Part shown: positions 1-27,764 of the stretch, in pieces
Layout of the letters: each line of letters opens with the position of its first letter
Numbering within the stretch: position 1 is the stretch's first letter
NCBI GenBank assembly: GCA_000226015.1
Contig: JH152918.1
Location: forward strand, 1,217 to 28,980
Length of the DNA: 27,764 nucleotides
Direction of reading: 5' to 3'
From: Mnemiopsis leidyi
Taxonomy: Eukaryota > Ctenophora > Tentaculata > Lobata > Bolinopsidae
The notes under the pieces: model-generated
Told to the model about the DNA's origin: nothing
The model's database searches: none
What the model saw: the letters and a program-made list of their open reading frames with translations, nothing else
Program-made: the position numbers and the translations under genes

Positions 1-82
1 ACGATTCTTTGAATCATTACGCTTCGCTCGAGGAGCAGGTGTGACGCGCGCGAAGCGATGACGGTAGGTTGTAAGCCTACAA
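1..82 (+). mobile_element. 102-bp short element, 5' part outside the window
   Basis: Matches the last 82 bases of the copy at 27454-27555 with only one substitution (GAATCATT against GATTCATT), so it moved or was duplicated recently. It is followed directly by GCCAAAAAG, the start of the 700-bp repeat. The other copy of that repeat, near 25956, has no element at this place, so the junction looks like a filled and an empty site. Confidence 0.8.
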
Positions 83-782
83 GCCAAAAAGTAAGATTTA
101 CGGATTGACTTCGTCAATCAAACGGACTCCAATTAAATGGAAACATTAAAATTCGTTTAAGCGTGAAGAGAAACTTGTAGAACAGTGAACAGCATAGGTC
201 GTTCTACGGGACCCATTGCGCACCGGCATATAAAAATTCATGGTGTAAACTGCTAGCGAGACATCATTTGCGGTCTTAATCTTCGTTTTCCCACGCTAGC
301 TGTCGAAGGCGGGACAAGTTTGGCGAAGACTGAAAAAACCAACAACAAACGAGTCTCCGTCAGATATGATATATCTCATTGTAAATAATAACTGACACGC
401 CACTTCAGGTTCTTCTATTTCTACTTCTACGAGCTCAGGAAACAAACGAATTTAAACAGGAATTGGCCGTCATATCATAGATTTGTAACTTAAACAATAA
501 AAATAAATCAATTGCTCGGCCGTTCTTTGTCAACTTAAATCAAACCACAGAAAACCAAGAAATAAAATCAGTTATTCTGAGCACATTATACACAGAATTA
601 ATTATGTGATTATGGATTAACTTGGAATTTAAATATTTGCACATTCAAACATCGGATACTATAAGGTATTACGGGAAAAGAGCGACGTTATATCGTTAAG
701 AACCTCAAAACATGATAGAGTTTAATTTCAAACATTCAAATCCTTAATTGAGCAGCGTAAACGAAAAACTTGTATACTTTAA
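83..782. repeat. 700-bp dispersed repeat, left copy
   Basis: Almost identical, in the same orientation, to 25956-26670. It starts GCCAAAAAGTAAGATTTACG and ends CTTGTATACTTTAA. Long stretches match without change, differences being a few substitutions, one 1-2 base indel near 414 and the 16-bp extra in the right copy. No open frame of note and no recognised domain. It ends about 220 bp beyond the BPTF stop codon, so the BPTF 3' UTR may run into it. Confidence 0.92.
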
Positions 783-1004
783 TTGCCCAATACTTTTATA
801 GCCCGTAACTAGTAACCAGTAAGTTGAATCGGTGCTTAACTAGGCTTAAATTCTATAAAGTCTTATCAATAAAATACCTCAACGTCATTATAGCATTGAA
901 ATACTTTGATTCTATACCTTAAAATAACATTCAATGATGCATGATTCGCGGATTCAGTATTGTTCGCAACTTTTTCGGTCAGTTAACCTATGTTCTTGTA
1001 ACTT

Positions 1005-21844
<20,840 letters not shown>

Positions 21845-22496
21845 TGTATCATTAAATATTTGGAGGGGTTGTTTACATGGCTAGAGAGGTATAGTATTAG
21901 CAATGTGAAACTATATTTTCCTTGATAGATATTACTTTGAATTAAGAAATTATCATAACTTCTATTTGAGTGAGGGCAAGTTTGTTTCAACACAATTTTA
22001 CAATGACATTTGATAATTTGTACAGCAGTAAAGAACATCATGAGGTGTTGAATGATTTCAAATAATATTAAGAATAAAAATTTGAAATTCATAAACAATA
22101 ATTAAATTATTGCAGATAAAAACTACAAGTCAACTACAAACACTTCAGATATTTGATGTGATCTAGAATTGAGGATAGATCTGATTCAAGACATCTCGGT
22201 GGACAATAAAACTTGTTAAAAATGGTAAAAATCGTAATTAGTTAAAATTGAAGCTGGTATATGTCCTAATAGATGGAAACATAAATAATCTAAAAATTGT
22301 AATATAAATTTTAACCAATTGCACAAAATCAACCGTCTGTTGTAATACAAAGTTTGTGCATTTTCAGATTGTTCGCTTATTCCTAAATTTTGATTATGAT
22401 GGAATTCAAATAGCATGCCTACACATCAAATCTGGAAAGTAAAGATGCTTCATTCAAATAAACGTTCTAAAAACCTTTCGTCTCTGGAACAAAAGT
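21845..22496 (-). other. PCNA-BPTF intergenic spacer
   Basis: About 650 bp of AT-rich sequence between the PCNA stop and the BPTF start on the same strand. It must hold the PCNA 3' end and the BPTF 5' UTR or promoter. I see no AATAAA on the minus strand and no coding potential. The short spacing would also allow a shared transcript, which the sequence cannot decide. Confidence 0.5.
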
Positions 22497-23285
22497 TTAA
22501 GCAGCCTCATCCTCATCAGTAACTTTAGGAGCGAGGAAGTAACGGATGTTGCCGATGTTGGCAATGTCGTACTGTACTACAAGAGGAGAATCGTTCCTCA
22601 GAGTAAGCTTGACCAAGGGACTGAGTGGGGCACCTCGGCAGAAATAGTGCAGATATTTGAAGGCAAAGGTCAGGGCGACCGGGTTATCCATCTCGATTTG
22701 AACTTTCTCCTCTTCCTTCTCGCTGTTTGTCTCCAGCAGGGTGATGGTTCCCCCGCCCAGATCTCCGGAGGCGTTGAAGGTAACTGAGTTCTTGATCACA
22801 GCAATCGTCACGGCATCTCCGAAAGCAGACAAATCACGGCAGATTCTCTGGAACTCAGCGGAAGGCATGGTGATCATTGCATCGTAACCGTCATCAGTTA
22901 AGGCAAGATGCTCAGAGTCGATCGTCATCAGTTTGACAGTGAACTCGGATGTACGCTCTTGGTTTGGACTCTCAAAGGTGAACGTGACCGTGTCACCGGG
23001 ATCGTCCTTGTACTCCATCTTGAGAGAATCGTCGTTGTTGCAACACTTCATGACCTTGATCATGGTGGCCAGCTGGATACCCATGATACAGTTGGTATCA
23101 CAGCGGTACTCTTCGAACCCGCTGCTCTGCAATAACACGCTTACCAAACTGACGTGAGACTGGTCCATAGCTTGGAGAGACATGCCCTCAGAAGAGAGGT
23201 CCCAGTTGGCGTTAACGACCAAGTCTTTTAGAGCTTCGAGAATCTTCTTCATGAGACCTCCTTGAGGTAGGCGAGCTTCGAACAT
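22497..23285 (-). CDS. PCNA: Proliferating cell nuclear antigen (sliding clamp)
   Basis: Homotrimeric DNA sliding clamp that tethers replicative polymerases and repair factors in the nucleus. The 262 residues align end to end with the 261-residue human protein: N-terminal MFEARL, AMDQSHVSL (Met40 and His44 of the PIP-box pocket kept), YRCD, ESPNQE, the interdomain connector around 118-135 (KLMTIDSEHLALTDDGY), FQRICRDLS, NASGDLG, LTFAFKYLHYF, and the terminal FLAPKV before an acidic tail DEDEAA. Relative to human there is one extra residue near position 95, so the ubiquitin/SUMO-acceptor Lys164 corresponds to Lys165 here and is conserved. Human Lys168 is Thr. The whole coding region is one exon. 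The start is set at MFEARL although the frame is open further upstream, because TTTTTCTGTAG 14 bases before the ATG looks like a splice acceptor in the 5' UTR. Confidence 0.95.
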   Translation of the reverse strand: MFEARLPQGGLMKKILEALKDLVVNANWDLSSEGMSLQAMDQSHVSLVSVLLQSSGFEEYRCDTNCIMGIQLATMIKVMKCCNNDDSLKMEYKDDPGDTVTFTFESPNQERTSEFTVKLMTIDSEHLALTDDGYDAMITMPSAEFQRICRDLSAFGDAVTIAVIKNSVTFNASGDLGGGTITLLETNSEKEEEKVQIEMDNPVALTFAFKYLHYFCRGAPLSPLVKLTLRNDSPLVVQYDIANIGNIRYFLAPKVTDEDEAA

Positions 23286-24262
23286 ATTAATGTCTTGACC
23301 TACAGAAAAACGAAGGGTAAAATTTAGGCAGTGAGGTTTTGTGATTTGAACCATAATTTTTCGACCATTTGGCCTAGGCCAGGGTGTCATGGTCAACAAA
23401 TTTCGTAATGACCATGGTCAAATGGTGAAAAATTATGACCATGTGAAAATTTCAACATTACGTGCCGTGGTCAATGTCTGGTATAGGTGACCATGGTCGA
23501 TTTTTTGGCCATTGACCATTACCAAAGTTCTGGGGTTTTAGTGGTTATAGTCAAATTTTTTGACCATTGACCATGGGTCAAATTTTAGGGTGTCCATGGT
23601 TAGGGTCAATTTTTACCATTGGCAATGGTTCCCGTGATCATGGACAAATTTTTTGGCCATTGACCAGGACAAATCCAAATTTCCCATCGTAATGATCAAA
23701 TTTTTTGACCATTGACCACTACCAAAGCTTCGGGGTGTCAATGGTCTTGGTTGAATTTTTGATCATTGACCATGGGGCAAACATTCGGGGTGTCCATGGT
23801 TCTGGCCAAATTGTTTTTCAATTGGCCACGGTAAAATTTCAAGGTTTCCATGGCCATGGTCAAATTTTTTTACCATCGACTGTTAGGCAAGTTTCAGGGT
23901 GTCATAGTCATGAATCATGATCAGTGTCTGAGCCCCCCAACCCATAATTTGACTCATCAAACGCTCAATAAAGCAACACATACAGATTAAATTTTGAAAC
24001 TGATTAAGAAAGCAGATGCAATTTTTTTCGAGCAAGATTAAACCTTAACATCTGACGGGATGCAACAAAACCGACGAATAAAAGCAATTTCATATATGTA
24101 TTCATGTACAAAGCTCTCCTTGAGTGTTTCGGGAGTTTCGAAATTGACAGATTTGTAATGGAAATAAGAAAGTTATGTGCAATTTGAGTCAATTTATTCG
24201 AAAGCGACACACGGACTATAGCAAAAAGGTAGAACACTGAACACACGTAGTACATGTCAAAG
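23286..24262 (-). other. Probable PCNA 5' UTR intron
   Basis: The minus-strand sequence just upstream of the PCNA ATG reads TTTTTCTGTAG followed by a 14-nt leader, a good splice acceptor at about 23300. The first noncoding exon should therefore lie further right, before the TATA-like site near 24265. The interval contains the GACCATGG minisatellite (23390-23930) and AT-rich sequence. I could not identify the matching donor. Confidence 0.4.
23390..23930. repeat. Degenerate minisatellite of GACCATGGTC palindromes
   Basis: Roughly eight diverged units of about 60 bp with the consensus parts GGGTGTCCATGGT, GGTCAAATTTTTTGACCATT and GACCATGGGCAAA. Each unit contains self-complementary blocks (GACCATGGTC; TGGTCAAAT...TTTGACCA), so the array is a chain of potential hairpins. 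It begins about 110 bp upstream of the PCNA ATG, probably inside the 5' UTR intron. Confidence 0.85.
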
Positions 24263-24269
24263 CTTTATA
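24263..24269 (-). promoter_or_regulatory. TATA-like box, candidate PCNA promoter
   Basis: Minus strand GGTTATAAAGC, about 980 bp upstream of the PCNA ATG and about 80 bp inside a GC-rich segment with TTGCGCGCGC (24348-24357), which resembles an E2F site. PCNA is a classical E2F target in animals. Position and orientation fit a promoter for a transcript with a 5' UTR intron, but this is inference. Confidence 0.28.
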
Positions 24270-24355
24270 ACCCAAACGGCCATATTGGAATTCGTTTCTC
24301 AGCCCTCACGAATCCTAACGTAAACGCTTGCGGAGTCATAGCACTGGGCGCGCGC

Positions 24356-25172
24356 AATAGCGCCTTAAACATTAATTGTTCATGATTTAAACGGGGTATA
24401 AAGTATATCGAATCTTAATCAATCTAACGCACACCGTTTTAACGATCTCGTTCAGCTTTGAACTTCGAGAATCGGGCATATCTGCGAAAACCATTCTTTC
24501 AACCATTCCTTCATGTATTGTACAGCAGCGCGCACCCTCCTGTCATTTTATTCTCTCTCTCTATTCGCTTCGAATGAGGGTCGGACGAAGTCAGACAATT
24601 TTGTCTCACGTGGCCGCGCCGGAGGCAGGGCTATACAACGTGTAGCAAAGACAATTCATGTAGGTCAGACAGTTCATGTAGGTCGATAACTCTTGCTACA
24701 CGTAGCCTAGTTCTGGTCCTGCTGCCCGTATAGTATTTTTGTTTGACTTCGTTTCAACGGGCGATGCGCGTCTAAAATTTCTTCGAAATTCATGTCGCCA
24801 GGCCAGAAATGCGTTAGAGCGCGTGATGGCCGCGACAGTAGGTTATCAACCTACAAACTTTGTCCGGCCCTCATTCGAAGCGAATAAAGGAAAATAAATT
24901 GTCGAGGTATTACCCGACCCGCGCGCGGCTCGCAGTTTGCTGACGTGTGACGGATATCATCTCGACAAAGAATAAAATGACGGGAGGGTGCGCGCTGCTG
25001 TACAATACATGAAGGAATGGTTGAAAGAATGGTTGTCGCGGATATGCCCGATTCTCGAAGTTCAAAGCTGAACGAGATCGTTAAAACGGTGTGCGTTAGA
25101 TTGATTAAGATTCGATATACTTTATACCCCGTTTAGTTAAAATCATGAACAATTAATGTTTAAGGCGCTATT
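24356..25172. mobile_element. Foldback element with ~200-bp inverted arms
   Basis: The left arm 24356-24554 (starting AATAGCGCCTTAAACATTAA) is repeated in inverse at 24969-25172 (ending TTAATGTTTAAGGCGCTATT) with few substitutions and small indels. Within the loop a second inverted pair (ATTCGCTTCGAATGAGGG at about 24562 and its complement near 24869) extends the fold, and the 102-bp element is inserted in it. It has no coding capacity, consistent with a non-autonomous foldback or MITE-like transposon. I could not see a clear target duplication at its ends. The left end is about 90 bp from the candidate PCNA TATA box. Confidence 0.85.
24754..24856 (+). mobile_element. 102-bp short element, older copy, inside the foldback element
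   Basis: Starts TCAACGGGCGATGCGCGTC and ends GTAGGTTATCAACCTACAA, the same ends and nearly the same length (103 bp) as the copy at 27454-27555, with a diverged middle. Flanked by ACTTCGTT and ACTTTGTC, 8 bases matching at 6, as expected of an aged target duplication. Removing the element and one flank restores the right inner inverted repeat of the foldback element, which shows that this is an insertion. Confidence 0.75.
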
Positions 25173-25205
25173 TTCAATTGAGAATTTAATTTGAAAATTG
25201 AAAAT
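25170..25205. repeat. Short hairpin ATTTTCAATT...AATTGAAAAT
   Basis: A perfect 10-bp inverted repeat around a 16-base AT-rich loop, starting at the right end of the foldback element. Possibly part of the element's end or a remnant of a separate insertion. Confidence 0.7.
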
Positions 25206-25955
25206 GGGCCGCAACGCAAGGCAACAGCCGCGCGGGTAGTGTGCATAAGCCCATTGTTAGGTGAATGCTAAGCCAACTTAGCTTGCGCTTGTTTCACGTT
25301 GCGGACGCGTTGCGCGCGGCCACGCCGCTTCGCTTAACCCTTCGCTTAATCTTTCGTTTAATCTTGTGGCTCCGCTGCGTCCACTAACAGCTAAGCTCGC
25401 ACAGGGATATATGATATACGGATATTCGAATGAGGGTTGGACAAAGTTTTGCCTTGCCACTTGCCTTGCGGTCAATTCTTAACTCAGATTAAATTTAAAT
25501 ATACCGAGCGTTGCGCGGCTTTCTCTACGTTTCCCAAAGCAACAAAAGACTGAGGTCCCCAGGCAAATTTAAATTAACATATGAGGCTTTGTTGCTACAC
25601 GTTGCATAGCCCTGCTGCCGTGAAGCGGCGTGGCCACGCCCCCCCCCCTATTTTCAAAATAATTTTAAAATTTTTTTGAAAAGGGTCACAAAGTCAGACA
25701 AGATAAACATGGAGATGTTGTACTCGATACAGTTGTGGATAATGGTACGGAGAGAATAAATCTGATTATATAATATAATTATAACAAGACCGACTTTTGC
25801 ATTGTCGCGGTGATACCCGACTCACGCAGCGCCAGCAGTTAAAAAGGAATAGTCGAGGTGTTACCCGACTCGCGCGCGGCTTCGCTTCGAATGACTATGA
25901 GGGTCGGACAACCGCGTAGCGAATCAAGCAAGAGTACTCGAGTAGCTATGCGACT
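25173..25955. other. Mosaic of short repeat modules
   Basis: About 780 bp without a gene. Words shared with the foldback element recur here: GTCGAGGTGTTACCCGACTCGCG-type sequence near 25854 (also near 24900) and GAGGGT(C/T)GGACAA near 25434 and 25907. The hairpin repeat 25592-25709 is included. It looks like nested debris of non-autonomous elements. The open frame at 25278-25475 has no protein-like features. Confidence 0.6.
25592..25709. repeat. Hairpin-bearing dispersed repeat, left copy
   Basis: Begins TTGCTACACGTTGCATAGCC and ends AGACAAGATAAACA. Contains a hairpin in which CCCTATTTTCAAAATAATTT pairs with TTTTTTTGAAAAGGG. A second copy in the same direction fills 27650-27764. Its first 30 bases also occur, in both orientations, inside the loop of the foldback element (near 24625-24645 and 24688-24720). 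Confidence 0.85.
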
Positions 25956-26670
25956 GCCAAAAAGAAAGATTTACGGATTGACTTCGTCAATCAAACGGAC
26001 TCCAATTAAATGGAAACATTAAATTTCGTTGAAGCGTGAAGAGAAACTTGTAGAACAGTGAACAGCATAGGTCGTTTTATGGGACCCATTGCGCACCGGC
26101 ATATAAAAATTCATGGTGTAAACTGCTAGCGAGACATCATTCGCGGTCTTAATCTTCGTTTTCCCACGCTAGCTGTCGAAGGCGGGACAAGTGTGGCGAA
26201 GACTGAAAAAACCAACAACAAACGAGTCTCCGTCAGAATCTGACGGCGTCAGATATGATATATCCCATTGTAAATAATAACTGACACGCCACTTCAGGTT
26301 CTTCATTTCTACTTCTACGAGCTCAGGAAACAAACGAATTTAAACAGGAATTGGCCGTCATATCATAGATTTGTAACTTAAACAATAAAAATAAATCAAT
26401 TGCTCGGCCGTTCTTTGTCAACTTAAATCAAACCACAGAAAACCAAGAAATAAAATCAGTTATTCTGAGCACATTATACACAGAATTAATTATGTGATTA
26501 TGGATTAACTTGGAATTTAAATATTTGCACATTCAAACATCGGATACTATAAGGTATTACGGGAAAAGAGCGACGTTATATCGTTAAGAACCTCAAAACA
26601 TGATAGAGTTTAATTTCAAACATTCAAATCCTTAATTGAGCAGCGTAAACGAAAAACTTGTATACTTTAA
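25956..26670. repeat. 700-bp dispersed repeat, right copy
   Basis: Direct-orientation partner of 83-782. It carries an extra AATCTGACGGCGTCAG at about 26237, apparently a small local duplication of the CGTCAG word. The sequence on either side of the two copies is unrelated, which defines the ends. The high similarity indicates a recent copy or ongoing homogenisation. Confidence 0.92.
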
Positions 26671-27022
26671 AATTACCAAAAACCAATAAATTGGTTGCTC
26701 CCTTTGACCGGGGAGAGTCTCTTGGCTGTTCTCTCTAAAAATAAAGTGATATTCCGTTTTAGCCCGGGGTAACAATTAACCTTCACTCCGTCAACTCGGT
26801 CGCTTGCTTTTGAGTTTTTATGGCTACGCCTACGTTGTACGTGGATTTTTAAATTTTACCTTGCCACATCACGCTCCTAAATTCTAAAAGAATTACTTTC
26901 CTCACAACTTCATTTCATCATTTGTCATCTACAAGTTACAATTGACGAGATGATATCCGTCTAACGTTCTAACGAAACGTTCAGCTTTAGCTGCGTAAGT
27001 CAGGTATCACCGCGACAATTAT
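26671..27022. other. Unassigned sequence between repeat and LINE
   Basis: About 350 bp between the 700-bp repeat and the LINE fragment. It includes GACCGGGGAGAGTCTCTTGG and a GTATCACCGCGAC word that is the complement of the GTCGCGGTGATAC sequence at 25804. No coding potential and no recognised feature. Confidence 0.5.
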
Positions 27023-27590
27023 CTGGATGCCGGCACGACTGAGAACTTCTTAACATGATAATGTGATCCGAAGAATCCTTCTCAGAGAGGTCTGATGAAA
27101 AACATTAAACCTCCTCATTTGCTTTTTGGTGGTGTTCCAAACGTCAGCTCCATAGAGTAAGATTGTGACAACAGCAGCCTTGTATATCCGGATCTTTGTC
27201 GGAGTCTTGACGGTTCTGCTGTTCCAAATCTTCCAGAGCTGATGAAATGCACCACTAGCTCTTTGAATCCGTATTTCGAGGTCTCTGTCAGTGTCAATAT
27301 AAGAACCAGGTAAACGAAGTTAGTACTGACTTGCTCCACAGGTTCAGCTCCAGCTCAATGCAGTTATTCTTATTGTAACTGTAAGGTTGCTGAGAAGCGC
27401 TCTTAGTCTTACTCTTACTGACGGCCATGCACTGGGTCTTCTTAGCATTTATCTTAACGGGCGATGCGCGTCCACGATTCTTTGATTCATTACGCTTCGC
27501 TCGAGGAGCAGGTGTGACGCGCGCGAAGCGATGACGGTAGGTTGTAAGCCTACAACATTTATCCTCAGCCCAGCAAAGGCTGCCTTAAAA
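27023..27590 (-). pseudogene. LINE reverse transcriptase fragment, frameshifted and interrupted
   Basis: C-terminal (thumb and downstream) part of a non-LTR retrotransposon reverse transcriptase. In order on the minus strand are GLRIN-AKKTQCM, FVYL-SYIDTD, EIRIQRASGAFHQLWKIW, KIRIYKAAVVTILLYGADVW, SLRRILRIT and EVLSRAGIQ, all typical of LINE polymerase C termini. At least three frame breaks or stops separate them (one around 27345, one at FVYL near 27310, one with a stop near 27050), and the 102-bp element splits GLRIN from AKKTQ. Hence it is a dead copy. The clade cannot be fixed without a search. Confidence 0.85.
27454..27555 (+). mobile_element. 102-bp short element, complete copy, inserted in a LINE
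   Basis: Begins TTAACGGGCGATGCGCGTCC and ends GGTTGTAAGCCTACAA. Exact 8-bp repeats CATTTATC lie on both sides (27446-27453 and 27556-27563), and removing the element rejoins the LINE reading frame on the minus strand. No terminal inverted repeat longer than two bases and no poly-A tail. The 3' end forms a hairpin of 5-bp stem and 7-base loop (GTAGG-TTGTAAG-CCTAC) resembling a tRNA T-arm, and the middle contains CGCTTCGC...GCGCGAAGCG, a second hairpin. Confidence 0.82.
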
Positions 27591-27628
27591 TCTGTAATTT
27601 TAATTGTAAGGCAGCATAGGCTGCCTTA
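27578..27628. repeat. GGCTGCCTTA hairpin and repeat
   Basis: GGCTGCCTTA (27578-27587) pairs with TAAGGCAGC (27607-27615) and then recurs in direct orientation at 27619-27628. The first arm is part of the LINE remnant. The rest looks like a small secondary rearrangement. Confidence 0.6.
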
Positions 27629-27649
27629 CAGTTACAAAGTTGATAAACA

Positions 27650-27764
27650 TTGCTACACGTTGCATAGCCGATTAGCCCTGCTTCCGCGAAGTGGCGTCCC
27701 CCTATTTTCAAAAAAATTTTTCAATTTTTTTTGAAAAGGGTCACAACGTGAGACAAGATAAACA
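27650..27764. repeat. Hairpin-bearing dispersed repeat, right copy, cut by the window end
   Basis: Matches 25592-25709 with substitutions and a short insertion (GATTAGCC). The hairpin arms CCCTATTTTCAAAAAAATTT and TTTTTTTTGAAAAGGG are conserved. The window ends at or close to the end of the shared part. Confidence 0.83.

Noticed and set aside
22497-23285. Loss of the PCNA Lys164 modification site
   Set aside because: At first the local alignment suggested Thr, but with one extra residue near position 95 the equivalent is Lys165, which is present; only human Lys168 is changed.
23286-23399. 38-residue N-terminal extension of PCNA
   Set aside because: PCNA proteins begin MFEARL; the extension has no homology and a likely splice acceptor lies just before the ATG.

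Overview
The window is a piece of an animal (metazoan) nuclear genome. It is AT-rich, its main gene is interrupted by many introns with GT...AG boundaries, it carries a LINE fragment and several families of short dispersed repeats, and both recognisable housekeeping genes (a BPTF/NURF301-type chromatin remodeller subunit and PCNA) are eukaryotic. The intronless, very divergent rhodopsin-like receptors and the repeat style suggest an invertebrate, possibly an early-branching lineage such as a ctenophore, cnidarian or placozoan. The sequence alone does not settle the phylum.

Layout: all four protein genes lie on the minus strand, so they read right to left. PCNA (22497-23285) comes first. About 650 bp downstream starts the BPTF/NURF301 homologue, which I could thread through 25 exons from 21844 down to 1005. 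Every exon junction keeps the reading frame, giving a predicted protein of 1596 residues: DDT domain, WHIM-like region, a basic middle, a coiled coil with an AT-hook-like motif, two adjacent PHD fingers and a bromodomain. One intron of about 11.5 kb (6153-17687) separates exons 12 and 13. It holds two paralogous intronless 7TM receptor genes (13203-14189 and 7135-8064), plus a long CTTA microsatellite and two minisatellites.

The right end (about 23.4-27.8 kb) is repeat territory: a minisatellite of GACCATGGTC palindromes next to PCNA, an 817-bp foldback element with about 200-bp inverted arms, a broken LINE reverse transcriptase, a hairpin-bearing repeat present twice, and a ~700-bp sequence present almost unchanged at both ends of the window (83-782 and 25956-26670). 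A mobile element of about 102 bp occurs three times. Two complete copies are flanked by 8-bp target duplications, and the interrupted sequence can be recognised on both sides.

Functionally, PCNA and BPTF both act on chromatin (replication clamp; nucleosome-remodelling reader), and the receptors are unrelated to them. The points most worth attention are the nested receptor pair, the missing N-terminal PHD finger, the altered acetyl-lysine pocket of the bromodomain, the promoter-like island inside BPTF intron 16, and the 102-bp element.
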